NCBI RefSeq assembly: GCF_965363235.1
Contig: NC_134851.1
Location: 33,508,321-33,572,320 of the forward strand
Length of the DNA stretch: 64,000 bases
Origin: Mytilus galloprovincialis
Lineage: Eukaryota; Mollusca; Bivalvia; Mytilida; Mytilidae
Direction of reading: 5' to 3'
A model generated the notes under the pieces. That model made no database searches and had not been told where the DNA came from. It saw nothing but the letters and a program-made list of their open reading frames with translations. Shown piece by piece: positions 1-12,480 of this stretch. Both the position numbers and the translations under genes were made by a program. Numbering within the stretch: the stretch's first letter is position 1; each line of letters begins with the position of its first letter.

Positions 1-16
1 TACTTTCGACAATGCT

Positions 17-267
17 TTATTCATTATCATGTAACTCTTCGTCGTTGACTATATAATCAAACAAAGCATTGTTATAATTTAATGTTTCGACTTCATCATA
101 GATGTCATCTGGCTTTAAGTGTATAATCGTCCTCGCGGTTTTTGCACGCTTTAAGCTGCAGATAATATGAGAACAACCACATAATGAAACAACTCCTCCA
201 GCTATACTGCCCATTAATATCCAAGGCAAACAGTACCCATATACAAACGTAGAGGTAATGCCGTTTT
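17..267 (-). CDS. Paralogue 1 last exon: TM helix and short tyrosine tail
   Basis: The acceptor is CCTTTCCAG followed by AAAACGGC, entering in phase 1. About 15 extracellular residues (GITSTFVYGYC) precede a TM helix (WILMGSIAGGVVSLCGCSHI), a basic stop-transfer stretch (SLKRAKTAR) and a cytoplasmic tail with YDEVETLNYNN. The same YDEVExLNYNN motif occurs in paralogue 2. The frame ends at TAA (17-19), but similarity to paralogue 2 continues past it (SIVES against SSIIEN), so the stop looks like a truncation rather than the ancestral end. Confidence 0.75.
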
Positions 268-1209
268 CTGGAAAGGAAGTAAAAATAAACAAGTTTATCA
301 TGTATGTTAGATATGATACATTTGTATGTATTTAACTAGACGGTACAGATTTTCGATCGCATTTTGCCTGGGACTGTTTTAAACATGCAACACTGAATAC
401 TAAAACCATATTAAGGCTATTTTTCCAGTTTAGATTCGTTTCTCATAAATACCGTTGTATAACTATGTAACCGAATATTCAAACTTAGTCGTATTTGATT
501 GCAAGCAGAACATGCAGAAGACGATACCAAAGTCGCCTTTTTTCTTTTTATTGTGGTTGACAGTATATGACACACGAAGTAGCCTGGCATTGTGCGAAAG
601 ATCAAATACCTACTGTTAATCAAATTGTCGTAGACTATTGCTATTCTTTATAAAAGAAAAGAAAAAAATACAAAGGAAACGTTCAGAATGCAATAATGCA
701 GACAAACTGACATCACCGTTGTCAAATTCAAAAAGTACCAAAAACCAGACCAGTTAAAAAAACTTCATTGAACAATTGATGACTGATGTTACATATACCG
801 AGAGGATTCATTTGTTGTATCTATGTCTTCAGAATTCATTTCATAATTTCAAGTTCAGCTAAAACAAATCCTTGCACGAAAACAAATAAACATTTTTTTT
901 TTCAGCCAGAAAATTTGACTCAATATTTTAGCTATTTATGCATTTTAACTTTGTAGTATTTGATATTACTTTCCTTGTTATTTAATGTGAGTGCCACTGA
1001 TTGGTATAATATATGGAGACGAAACAAATTATTGGCCTGGTTTTTTTTGGAGTTTTTACTTTAATTGCCGGGATTCCAATGTTTATTTCTTTTTAAATTT
1101 TTCTGAATTAAATATACAGTTCTTCTAATTCAATATAGCCATTGTCAGTTTAATGCAGAGGTCAAGTATTCAAATTATAAGTTCATATGAATCTGACATG
1201 TCAGGCTTG

Positions 1210-1217
1210 CTTCTGAA
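1210..1217. repeat. Left target-site duplication (CTTCTGAA)
   Basis: Exact 8-bp copy of 2471-2478, abutting the left terminus of the hAT-like element. Confidence 0.85.
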
Positions 1218-2470
1218 CAGACTTGGGGTAATTGTAATTGTAATCGTTAATCGTTAATCAGCTGTAAATGATTACAATTTTTCAAGTAATCATTAATCAG
1301 CAAAAAATCTGAGTACATGTAATTTAATTTAATCAATTACTTTTCAAAATACCCTGTTATCATGATTACTTTTTGATTACATTCTGATGACAATGACAAA
1401 ATCTTAGACTGTGATATGGTCAATAAATGAACCTTTTTGTTATTCTTATATAATAAATATTCAACATGTTAAGATTGGTTTACTTTATATAAGCATGTTA
1501 ATTGATTTGTATACTTCAGTAAAAAATAAACTCTTACAGTATTGAAAAGTCACTGGTAGCCTAAGAATAGACATATAGTACTCTGGCCTTATTAAGATAT
1601 ATTATACATTTATTCACAATTTAAAGATGTACATATATATATTTGATAATAACTGTTAAATTCAAGTAATACTTTTCTTTAATCCTGAATTATAATCTTT
1701 TGTTAATATTGTGATTTTAGTCAACTATGAATTGACAGATAGTAAACCAATCAAGGTTTGTTTTTATTCCAATTAGTGTTGTTGTTGGACAATATATTTG
1801 ATAAAAGATTTATCAGACATGTGAAAATTTATCTAATTAGCACAAACTAAATTAAAAGTTGGACAAATATCTGGTTAAAAATAAGCAAATTTTTGTATGT
1901 GTTTGGACTGGAAATGTAAAATGCAATGATTTTTAGTACTTGAATTTTGTTTACAATTTGATTAAACAATTCTATTAAAATTTTAAATATTTTTTAACTG
2001 GTAACTTTATTTCATCCATATTTTAACTTCCATAAACTGCATCTTGAAATACATGTAAAGTCTTTAAGAGGTTAGAAGACAAACAGCAAACTTTTTATAA
2101 AGCTATATTCAATTGAAGTCAAAATAATTCAGAGGTCAATGATGATAAAGTGTAATGGGTCATAACCAGTGACACAATGTTCGTGTATGTATGTAGTAAA
2201 CTTTTGTAGTTAATCAGATAGATGAAATTTGAAGTTATCATTCAACAAAAATGCTATAGTTATATTAAACATTGTTAAACGTTTATTCATTCACAATGTT
2301 TTTTTCAATTCATTGTAATCAGATGTAATCATGATTACTTTCCCAATGTAATCATTAATTTAATCGGACACTTTCAGAAATGATGTAATCATTAATGTAA
2401 TTTAATCGTACAAATGGCAAAGTTATTGTAATTTAATCAATTACATTTAAAGTAATCGGACCCATCTCTG
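1218..2470. mobile_element. hAT-like non-autonomous DNA transposon with 8-bp TSD
   Basis: The left end starts CAGACTTGGGGTAATTG. The right end, read on the other strand, starts CAGAGATGGGTCCGATTAC. Both fit the hAT terminal pattern CAGnnnTGGG. CTTCTGAA flanks both sides exactly (1210-1217 and 2471-2478), the 8-bp target duplication expected of hAT. The 1,253-bp interior has no transposase frame. Both ends are filled with iterated TGTAATCA / TAATTTAATC words, probably subterminal transposase-binding repeats. A transposase would have to come from elsewhere. Confidence 0.85.
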
Positions 2471-2478
2471 CTTCTGAA
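2471..2478. repeat. Right target-site duplication (CTTCTGAA)
   Basis: Exact 8-bp copy of 1210-1217, abutting the right terminus of the hAT-like element. Confidence 0.85.
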
Positions 2479-3399
2479 ACTATAATGTCAAACCCTTCCA
2501 AACTATGTAATTAATTAAAAGGCATAATCCTATCAAATCTGTCATGTTGTACTGACATTTTTTTTTGTATTAGATTGTTGCTCTATCTGCGTTTTGCTCA
2601 CATGTAATAACAGAGTGAGAGACAATGAGGTTCATGGGAGGGGGGGGGGGGCAATTAAGCTTCCACGATTACTCTTTCCAAAAAGTAAGATAACAAAATT
2701 AATGTACTCAGAGGAAAATTCAAACGGAAAGACCTTAATCAACTGGCAAAAAAAAAAAGCTCAACTCATCATTCAATTTTCCTTTAGACGTTCATGTAAT
2801 TTGGAAAGTCTTTTAGAAATGTAAAATTTGGAATGCAACTTAGATAAAAACGACGTCAGCAGTAGCATGTTTTTTTTCTTTTCTTTTTTGTAAACTTCAC
2901 ACGTTTACGTTTTCAACATTTATAGGGATTACAAAGTTTTTATATTTCATTTCGTGTTAGTGAAGTAACGCACATGTTGCAGTACTGTAATGACATTCAA
3001 AGTGTTTAATTTTGTAAATATTAAACCTACATTTCATCAATTCATTCGAAACTAAATGCCTCACCGAGAGACAAACTTACGAGAAACGGTAAAAAGGTTC
3101 TTTGAAAAAGCATATTTCGTTTCTTTAGACTGATAAAAACATTTTCAAAGACAGTAATGTTTATAACGTAAAGTCTCAGTGTTTGATTACACTGTTAATA
3201 TATAACCGTCGGCTCAAACATGAAACGGGAAACTGTATATTTGTGAGTATCTTAATTCCTTAAAAAACAATCTATAAATAACGTTTCGATATTGATATCA
3301 ACGACAGACATGATTGCTTTTGACAATCTTGGTATCGTTACAGGCAATGTTTTTGAGCAATTGAGCAACGGCATCAATTTTGAATATCGAATTTTATGC

Positions 3400-3485
3400 A
3401 TTTTTAATGCATTTTTTTATTTTTATGTATATTATTTTTTAACTTCTCTGTAACCTTTGTACTTGCATGGTTTTATGAGAATAAA

Positions 3486-3518
<33 letters not shown>

Positions 3519-3519
3519 A
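3400..3519 (+). repeat. Retroelement-like 3' end with TCTA microsatellite tail
   Basis: A run of about eight perfect TATC units (about 3486-3519) follows a T-rich stretch ending ATGAGAATAAAC. Such an AATAAA-like sequence directly before a short tandem tail is typical of LINE or SINE 3' ends, so this may be a strongly truncated insertion rather than a plain microsatellite. No coding part remains. Confidence 0.5.
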
Positions 3520-3734
3520 AACGTCTTGCACTGTTACAAACTACCTTATTAAGCATCGGTACGTTTGCTTCAAACTGAAGCATTACTAGACTAACAGCAT
3601 GTAGTTTGTGAATTTTTAATTTGATTCCTAGGTGACTAATTGCATATTTCTGAAAAGACAACAAAGTATGAACGAATCTAAACTGTTATATCTAGCCATA
3701 AAAGGAGGTATTATATTTAGCATATTTAGCTTAC

Positions 3735-4043
3735 TTTCTGACACAATTCCAACCACACGATTGTTGCATCCATGTTTATTACAAACATCAGCAGTATAAT
3801 TCGTAAAATCGTCTGTTCCAGATAGTAGAAATGAAAACGAAAAGCTGATACATAAAACAGTTATATTCACTCCATAGAATTATAAATGCCCTTCACAAGT
3901 TGAATAGTGAGGCGTTACCAAAGCTTTAAACGTCTGTATCCAGCTCGTCGTTATGATTGATACTCTTATTTCAGATGAACTAAAAATGTTTTCATATTGA
4001 CCATAATATGTTCGATTATTTCCATAAACAAAGATCGGGGGCC
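3735..4043 (-). CDS. Paralogue 1 Ig/FN3-like ectodomain exon with in-frame stop
   Basis: A 309-nt exon, phase 1-1, with acceptor TTGTTTCAG and donor GTAAGC. It opens with PPIFVYGNN, matching PPVFLLNNN and PPIFISTNK in the other two genes, and closes with NYTADVCNKHGCNN, the family CNxxGC signature. The frame is kept from end to end, but a TAA sits near the middle between CEGHL and FYGVNITV. The domain is a divergent beta-sandwich whose closing strand resembles either FN3 or Ig. Confidence 0.7.
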
Positions 4044-4463
4044 CTGAAACAAGAAAGATAATAGAATCACAATCATACCTTTATAATGAGCTTAGTAACA
4101 ATGAACATTTTTAAAATAAAAACTGATTTATAGAGTTATGAAATCATACAGGTTGCAAATGTAGTATACAGTATTTAGTCAAATGAAAACAAAAACAAAG
4201 TTCATAAATACTTAAAATAAATCGATCTGGACAATATTGAATGTATATAGGGTTATTTTGTTCTCAACAATTTCAACCGAAAAATGACATTCTGTCAAGA
4301 GTTAAAGTTTATTCAAAATTATTTTTTAGTTGTCAAACTAATACGTAATATACAGTTATTGGAAGCATTCCTGTACCAATGTTTACTTAGGGGGTGTAAA
4401 TACCAATTATGGAATTGTCTGAACATAGACCTAACATAACCTTGAAAAGGAGAAAGCTATTAA

Positions 4464-4830
4464 ACATTTGTTAAATTAAGTGTTCCAAGTCGTGAAGTTG
4501 AAATCATCCCTTCATAAATTTTTACCGACATCATTATGATTTTTTTTTGTTGTCCGCGGGTATCTTCCAAATATCGTAACAACAATCCCGTCCCCTTAAC
4601 CCGAATGTGGCTAACCGAATTAGACAATACCTGGGAAACACGACGAATGCCACGTGTGGAGAACAATCTGTTAACCCTTACCTGAGATTATCCCATTTTT
4701 GGTTGGGTTCGTGTTGCTCAGTCTTTATTTTTATGTTGTGTTGTGTTGTATTTTGTTTACTTTTCTTTGTCTATTTGGCTTTTTCGTTTTAAACCATGGA
4801 GTTTTATTTGACTGTCCTATTAGTAATTAT
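4464..4830 (+). mobile_element. Truncated Penelope-like element, 3' end only
   Basis: It matches the end of the reverse-transcriptase region and the 3' untranslated part of the larger copy at 51990-53880, for example 'gaagttgaaatcatccctt', 'ccgaattagac', the 'cacgac...gccac.tgtgga' stretch and a TTGTGTT-rich tail. It is an old 5'-truncated, broken relic in the intron of paralogue 1. Confidence 0.7.
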
Positions 4831-5038
4831 CGCCAAATTTTTTGGCTGCAAAGAAATCATCAGAACAAAGTTGAATCCATGTCAGTAAACCAGTCTGGAT
4901 ATTGACTGAATGAACTTAATTTTAAATCAAAATTATTTTCAGTCTAGTCAATTCATAAGAGGTTTACTATAAAAAGTTATGATACAAGAACATAAATTTT
5001 CAATGCTGAAATTTTCATCATGTTCATAGAGACATTAC

Positions 5039-5317
5039 CTTCATACGGAATAGATATCTGCTGTGTTTGGAAAAGATTTCCATTTCTTAAAGACACGCCA
5101 TTTGTCACTTTACATGTGTAGATTCCACTGTGTTGGTATTGGTTATCCTGAATAAAAAAATTTCCATCGTGTGTGCCCTTTAGATATCTGATATGTTGAT
5201 TCAGTTTTGAACAGTATTCCCAGTCTTCAAAGTAAATACTAGGCACACCTGACGCATTGCATGTAAGTTTTATACCGTCGCTTAAGTTGTACACATGTAA
5301 GGTCAACTCCGAAGGAT
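5039..5317 (-). CDS. Paralogue 1 second Ig domain exon
   Basis: A 279-nt exon (93 codons), phase 1-1, acceptor TTTATAG, donor GTAATG. The Ig core is visible: IKLTCNASG (B-strand Cys), EDWEY (core Trp) and HSGIYTCKVTNG (F-strand Y-x-C). It is the orthologous position of 19305-19586 and 55700-56012; all three end in a (P/H/Q)YEG sequence at the donor. Confidence 0.85.
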
Positions 5318-6089
5318 CTATAAAGTGAACAAAACAATTTTAGTTAGGTGGTTAACACTAATGGGGAGGGGGAGGGAGTTGTAAATACATTTTGTCATTA
5401 TGATGCAGGTCAAACGGTTTATTCATTTTAAAATCTCATATCAAGCAAAACAAAAAACAAATATCGAGGAAGCATATTAAGTCAAAAGGTGGTAAAAGGA
5501 CGTTGTTAGGTTAAGCGTCCAATCATATGTCTGCATAATTCGCTCTAAGAATAGTTATAATGCAGAACTAAAACAATGTTACCGTGGTTTTACCGTGTCT
5601 GCCTTTGCAATAAAAGTGCTTGAAATTGATTTGTAAACATATCACGTGGTAACTACCAAATTTTAATTTTATAATTCAGCGAGCACGGTTCAGGAATCAA
5701 CTTTGGTCAAATGTTTTCAAACTAAGAGTAGTGTTTTGGACAATCTGTAAACGTTTTACAGCAGTCCATAACTGCCCTGTGATAATGCCCTACGACTCAA
5801 AATTGTAGTATGTCATACTTGCCATTTGTCTACAATAAACCATGATGAGCCAAATGATCAGTATGGCAAACTTCATATCATTTAATACTTGATGATTATC
5901 ATAACGAACAGGTAGTTGTTCAATCTTAACATAGTAAGAAATGTATCATAAATGCAAAAATTACTTGTAATACACGATCAAAGTTATGTGTGGTTGTATT
6001 AAAATAACTTATGTTTGATCAGGAGAAGTGTTGCTCTTCAGTAATAAGCATTTGTCAGTGATCTTATTCTTGGATATATTGATACTTAC

Positions 6090-6422
6090 ATATCATTAGA
6101 ACTTTGAACACATGGTTGTGTGTTACATTGGTTTTAATATACTGGCATTTGTATATGCCCTCGTTTAGAGCCGAAAAATCTTCTACTACTAATTTACATT
6201 TACTCTTGTCATAATCACCAATAATATGAACGTTAGATCTATTTAATATCGGATTTAATTTTATTCCTGTAGCATACGGAATTATGTATTCCTCTTTTAA
6301 GTGATTCAATAGGGATGATATGTTTGGTCCTTTCCAGTTGCCATTATTCTCACGAAAGCAGGTGCAATTCAACACAAATTCGTCACCCCTTCGCACAAAC
6401 ACTTTGTCGCTTGTTTTAACTC
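6090..6422 (-). CDS. Paralogue 1 V-type Ig domain exon
   Basis: A 333-nt exon (111 codons), phase 1-1, acceptor TTGTATTCAG, donor GTAAGT. The Ig V-like core comprises FVLNCTC (B strand), NWKGP (core Trp), an IIGDYDKSKCKLVV strand and NEGIYKCQY (F strand). The extra cysteines of NCTC and KCKL are shared with the other two paralogues and suggest a second disulfide. It is probably the membrane-distal ligand-binding domain. Confidence 0.85.
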
Positions 6423-6989
6423 CTGAATACAAGAGATACTTCATAGGTTGAACTTGTATGTTTGCGTGAATGTAATTTGAAAATATTCAACTAAAGCATT
6501 AATATACCATCAATGTGACAATATATTACTTTGACATAATTTAATATTAAAGTATAACCCTAAACATCGAATAAAACGACCTGGCCCATATCCCTATCCC
6601 CCCTTAAAAACAACATAAAAACAAAAACAATAAAAAAACAAAAAAAACAAAAAACAAAAAAAAAAACAGTGTGGTTTCACTTTTTCATAACTGACGAAAT
6701 GTATTTTATATTCATGTGTTTGTTGTTTGGAAATCATAAGACAAGTTTTTTTTCTGCTACGATTTCGTAGGTAGTTCTGGTAGTGAAATATAAGACCTAA
6801 AAGGAAGAACACTAACGGTTGCCATGACTTTTAAATAAGCTTAATACACATTGCATTCATTTGTGTTGAAATTTCTGGTTCGTGAAATGAATACGTTGTT
6901 CTAAAACTAGGTTTTTAAATTTCACAGTCAGGCCAAGTGAACATTATAAGTGTTTGCCTTGTCTTTGATCCTTGATGTTGTTTATGTAA

Positions 6990-8056
6990 TATATATGAAA
7001 GACTCAGATCTACGTCTTGTCTCTAATCGTCGTCCGTTCGTCAAATCGACGTCTTATTTTCAAATCAGAAAAAACATGACGAATCGATGACTAATTTTAT
7101 GTACCTCTACCTGACGTCCAATTTTGTGATTTTCTTTAACGAAGTCCAATGTTTAGCTTATCTAATCGAAGTTCGGTTTATGGACTTGCAACAATGCGGT
7201 CATAACTTTATAAAATGACAACAATAAAGAAAGACGTAGCATCTATTGAAGGATACTGTTTTGATACGCTTTGGAAAGAAAAAAAATAAACGAGAATAGG
7301 CAAAGCTCCAAACGCCGAGACATGTAATGACGACATGTCGTATTACATGAAAAAATTCAAAGCAAATGAACTAAGCGGAGATGGGAACCTAAACAAATTA
7401 TAGCGAAATAAAAAAAAATGGTTGAAGACTGAATACTGCCCTCTAGAGTCGTTGGTTTTTTATTGATTTAAACTAACATGCATGTCATTTATTAAAATAA
7501 ACAGGAATGCCACACTACAATGTAGATCGATTGGATTTACTTCTATCAAGATAGATATCAATACGCATGTTACCTATTTCGGATTGAAAAAAAACTATAT
7601 GAAAGATAGGTACAATGTTTAAAATATTGTTGTCATTCGAAGCCTACAAAACACTTTATGACAGTAGCGTATTCAAAAATTTGTAAGAGAGTCTCCACTG
7701 AGTGTCTAAGATGGGGCACGCTTCAGTCATTCTTCAGTTATTTCTTACATAATTAACCATATTTTTCAAACAAAATGGTGCACACTGAAATCAGCTTTTG
7801 CATTTATAGGTGTAAGTATAGTAATTTATTTTTTATTGATTTGAAGATCGATAAGAGAAGACCACAATTAATTGAACGTCGTTTTGTCAATACACGTCGG
7901 CACATTGGACGTCGATTACAAGATCAAAATATTAATCTTCGATTTGAGGATCACAATATTGCAATCGATTTTGGAATGTGACGTCAGATTTGGACGTCGA
8001 TTTAATGATCGGTCGTCGATAACAGTATGGACGTCGATTTGAGTCTAACATATATT
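6990..8056. mobile_element. Inverted-repeat DNA element (MITE-like), about 1.06 kb
   Basis: The left arm reads ATATATGAAAGACTCAGATC then TACGTC and, about 40 bases on, AAATCGACGTC. The right arm on the other strand reads ATATATGTTAGACTCAAATC then GACGTCC and, about 45 bases on, AAATCGACGTCC. The arms match at roughly four bases in five over at least 60 bp. Word ATCGACGTC and variants recur inside both arms. No transposase frame is present; the short open frame at 7775-7981 is only the repeat read as codons. The exact ends and target duplication are uncertain. Confidence 0.65.
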
Positions 8057-11000
8057 TTGTCTCGTGAACACCAAATGAAAAGTAGGTTTTTTCTTCTAAA
8101 TACAGTATCAATTTAAAAAGTTCATACTTAACCTAATGCTAAAACAGGGAAGACTTTTAGGATAATTAAAAATGCCTTCTGCTGTTTTTTCCTCATATCT
8201 CCAGCCTTAAATTATTCAAATTGTAATCCATTCATCAATCCGATGGTTAACAAAAATTGCTATTAAACACGTTATACTAAAAAAAGAAAACATTACTCCG
8301 TTATGTGTAATATGAAAAAGAAAGAAAAAATCTTTGGTTTTGCGACTTACTTAGTATGTGAATTGTCTGAATCTAGACGGGTGAAATAAATCATGTTGCC
8401 TTCCCAATTTATCCCATATTAAAATATCATTAGTATCACATAATTTATTAGTTAAACATAAATCATATTTTTCACTTGGAAGTCTGGTATGTTGTTTAAT
8501 TTTTGATGAATCTATATGTTGTGGAGTTAATTGTGACGAAAATTTTTAAGGATCAAGCAGAAGCCCGCCTTTGGGTGCGGTGTTGTCTCGCTATGTTGTA
8601 GACCAATTGGTGGGCTTGATATGTGTTTTGCTCTTAGGTGGGGAGGATGTCTTTTTAACACATTCACCGTTTCAATTTTCATTTTTTCATATGAAGACGG
8701 CTGTCATGTTTTAAAATCAATAATTGGTATATTTGAATCGAAATAATTCATGGCAGTCGTAGATTATCTTTCTTTTAATCATTGGTTAGGCATTTTTATT
8801 CGTAATTAATCCCGAGCGTCATGCAAATTTGAAGCCGATTATAAATGCATGATTCACGCTAAGTTTCATTCAGATACAGGGCCAATGACTATGTTTAAAA
8901 AAAAAAGCTGAATATTTTATTTTTTCTAAAATCAACTGGAAGATTTTAATTTTACATGCTAGGATAAAAAGTCTCTGATAAATTCTTGTCGTTTAACATC
9001 TTAGGTTAATAACATGCAATGTGTTACAACCACGTTTTTTGTCTGTTCAGATTTTCTATGAAAATAAATGCTTATGCATTGTGATAATGCTATCATTTTA
9101 AATATTCACAATGAATGACTTATATTGAGTATTGTAGATATCTTTTTTTTTAAAAGGACCACATAAAAAAGACACTGTATGTAAGGATCATGTGTAAGCC
9201 GATAATTCTTTTTTAAATTGCTGTTTTTGGAAATACATGTATGTAAGTATCATAAAACAAATCTCCTAAAATTTATTGAGCGAGTTATTCATTTTTATAT
9301 AAAATTGTTAATGTTTCACAAGTTTCTATATAATTATAATGCTGTCTCCGCATGATTTCTATTAATATACTCTTATTGCTGACTACTGTCTATTAGTATC
9401 TTGTTAGAAATAGTGGTAAAGTCAATATATATCATTTAAATATTATTTGCGTGTAGCGAGGTTTCGTGCTTCGTATGCACGGATGTTGACAGCACTAGTA
9501 AATCTAACATATTTGAAATGATGTTCTTCAAATTATATTATTCTACTTAAGCAAGTCAAAAACTATTATTTACCTTATTCAATACACACATGTATCTGAT
9601 CCGCCATCATTAATTTTGTATTATAATAATTTCCTCATTGGAAACGGAAATTGGTTTTGATCAATTTATAAGTGTTCTAAAGTGTAACCATATATGTTCA
9701 ACACTATAGCGTGTTCGACTACATCCTACTTAACAGTACTTATAACACTTGGCCTTATCTGGATAAGTACACGGCATGATTTTAATCAAGTCAATAAATA
9801 ATGAATACTAAATTAACCATTTTTTTAAACATACAGAGTACTTCTTTGTATCAGAATCACAATCAGGTTGAATTCAGAAATAAATACAAGTTTTTTGTAA
9901 CGCACAAAATGCGACTTGGTGAGTATCGCATTAATAATCATTCGCAACAAGATAGCTGAAACATATATATGCAGATCTTATTGAAATCGCAAATGCAAAC
10001 TCGCACTTGTGTCCATGCTCGAAAAATTATACATAAAAAATTATATATAAAAATAATATCTAAATTAACAGTTATGATGTATGTTCAAAAAATATTGCAC
10101 TCTCAGACAGTGCATTGACATCTTTAATTCATCGATACGAATCATTTTAAATAATTTGACTTAAATGCTACATACGTCTACATGTTTGCATTGTTATATA
10201 AATTAAAACTTAGACATACAAATAAAACTTCTACAAATATTTCGTTGCGGTCAATCCCCTTTCCCTGTGCCCAGATTATATAAACTTGTATGTATCTAAT
10301 ACCAATACATGTACAATTATTTGATTGAGTCTAAACACCAGTAATGTTACAATTTAGTGTTTCCCTTAACAACATATCAACTGATAATAATTCAGAAAGT
10401 GAAACATTTCTTTCTTTATATTCGTCCCTTCTTCAATTTGCCCTGTATAGTGTTGATATAACAATCATAAAAATATGTGTACTTTAAATCTCTACGTAAT
10501 AGGGTATGGGAAAGCAAATATACGATGTACTGTCCAACAATTTATTCTGTTTTAAAAGATAAACATGCAGAAGTGTGACTCGTGATTTAAAAATGACAAT
10601 TGAATTTATAATTTTTTTTTCAATTTTAGAAAACTGAATAACACATTGTTTACAATTTACTTATGCATTTGCAATTCTATCTTTAAATCATAATGACTTG
10701 AAAGATAAAACAAACTAATCAGTAAGCAACTAATTCGTTAAAGTCATATAAAACATCGAACACAAAAAATACAAATGTTTTTTTAAACTCAAGTGGTTAG
10801 TTTTTATTATCAAACTGATGTACATATATTTTTCCTCAATGACATTCTAAAATATGTTCAAATTAGACGAACTATACTTGTTTTAGTAAAATGGTTTGCT
10901 TTCATATGTTTTTTGTATGCAGTGTACACAGCGTGACCTTTTTCGTAAAATCCGGTGATCGTAATACGCATGGATCTGTTATTAAATAAACTATTATGAT

Positions 11001-11554
11001 CGTATTGTACATGTTATACTCGTGGTCAATATTCATGTTTTTTGTTGAGAGTTAACTATAAAGGTGACAATTGGTAAACTACGGCTTCAAAACACGACAA
11101 TTAATTAATTGCCATTTTTTCACATCTTAACAGACCGATAGAATTTTTTGACGATAACACGATGTGGATGCATATGAAAATGATGAAATCATGCACAAAA
11201 AGACTAAGTTTATGATATATAAATGCATTGATTCAAGAATTGGATAAAAATTATTGTTCACGAGTCACTCGTTTCATATGACTTCAAATGGTGATGAGCT
11301 TCAAAAAAAGGGTACTATATCATGTATAGTGTACTTGTTTTAATAGTGATTTATACTGGCTTACAGTTTCAGCATATCCTATCTCCCTCAGTCAAGTTGA
11401 ACCTTACTGGAATATGGATAAAATATATTGATCACTTTTGATCATTTAGTTTTTTCATGTTTTGATTAAGATACATATATATAACTTTTATATGTTTTTT
11501 AAATCGAGTTTTCATACTGAAGATACATTAAATTGCATAAGAAATGCGTACGTT

Positions 11555-11620
11555 GTAAGGCCGTACGGTGACCTTTGGTATACTTTTGTCTTTTATGAAG
11601 AGTTGTCTCTTTGACAATCA
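11555..11620 (+). repeat. Short interspersed repeat fragment ('gttgtctc...atcttctt' type)
   Basis: It contains AAGGCCGTACGGTGACCT followed by AGAGTTGTCTCTTTGACAAT and ends CTTCTTA. The same module recurs near 25140, 39140, 45130 and 59090, and inverted near 12133, 47695, 49320 and 51622, so it is a dispersed family whose fragments end in 'catcttctt'. Confidence 0.6.
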
Positions 11621-12189
11621 TACTGAATCTTCTTATTTTAAGTTCTGATTTAAAAGTGTTTGAATTCTTTATCAAACGCAACCATTTTGTTTAAATTATC
11701 ACTACAACTGCAATTTACTACCAGCTAGTAAATAAGCTAGTTGAACACAAAAAAAGTAAATTATACTACTTTAAAGATCCCTTTAGATTTTTTATATATG
11801 TTTTAAAAAATCGGTGTGTCTATTTTGGACGGATGGTATATCACATTCATGAACTAACGTTCAAAGTCTATTATTTCTGGATATACTCCTGAAAAATATG
11901 ATATAGTGCTGTTTCTGATGGTTACTATACTCCATTCACTCTATGCAATATCCTTTCTTCTTTGAGTCAAAATCACTGTAGTTGTGATTTTTTCAATCAT
12001 CGTAGGTTTTTGCGAATAGTCATCTTCTTCGCTTTCACAAACAACAATGCAATGCAGTTGTATTTTTCCAGGGGAGTTTACACTCCAGTTCTTCAGCAAT
12101 AAGTTCCAATTTATTTTTTTAAATATAAAAAGGAAGATGTGGTGTGATTGTCAATAAAACAACTCTCCAATACTCTGCACACAAACACC

Positions 12190-12480
12190 ACACTGTGTCC
12201 GATACTTTACGCACAAACATGAAAAATAGTAGCAATTCAGAATCTATCAGTGATTTGTGAAGATGTATTGAACTACCAAGACGACTATGAAAGACTAAAA
12301 GAGACAAAGACAAAAAGACAAACAAGAGTACATAACACACAACATTGGAATCTAAAGACGTATCAACACGAACCCCACCAAAAACTTGGTGTGATCTCAT
12401 GTGCTCTGTATGAGTAAGCAGCTTCTAATCGACATTTGGCTCCCGTCGTGTTATTACAAACCCGGTAAATAGTATAATTT
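12190..12480 (-). mobile_element. Truncated Penelope-like element, 3' end only
   Basis: Read on the minus strand it gives TATTTACCGGGTTTGTAATA, then ACACGACGGGAGCC and a GTGGGGTTCGTGTTG segment, matching 53565-53760 of the larger copy. An old 5'-truncated relic. It is joined at 12133-12180 to a 'gatgtggtgtgattg' repeat module of another family. Confidence 0.7.

Larger units (their letters stand above)
301..3735. other. Long intron of paralogue 1, no coding exon seen
   Basis: This 3.4-kb gap separates the Ig/FN3-like exon from the TM exon. I see no FN3 exon here equivalent to 50699-50989. It holds the hAT-like element (1218-2470), a poly-G run near 2641-2650 and a TCTA microsatellite (about 3486-3519); the rest is AT-rich and featureless. 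Confidence 0.55.
17..6422 (-). pseudogene. IgSF type I membrane receptor, paralogue 1 (probably decaying)
   Basis: Four exons read on the minus strand: V-type Ig (6422-6090), second Ig (5317-5039), Ig/FN3-like (4043-3735) and TM plus tail (267-17). All internal borders are AG/GT and phase 1, so the exons join in frame. Order and sequence match paralogues 2 and 3, which makes this one gene of a tandem family. An in-frame TAA lies inside the Ig/FN3-like exon. A second TAA ends the tail at 17-19, inside a segment still alignable to paralogue 2, so the distal tyrosine motifs would be lost. No signal-peptide exon was found upstream of 6422. It could be a pseudogene, a null allele or a gene surviving by exon skipping; I favour decay but cannot exclude assembly error. 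Confidence 0.6.

Noticed and set aside
7775-7981. Basic protein with repeated RRxI(D/G) pattern
   Set aside because: It is the ATCGACGTC repeat field of the inverted-repeat element read as codons.
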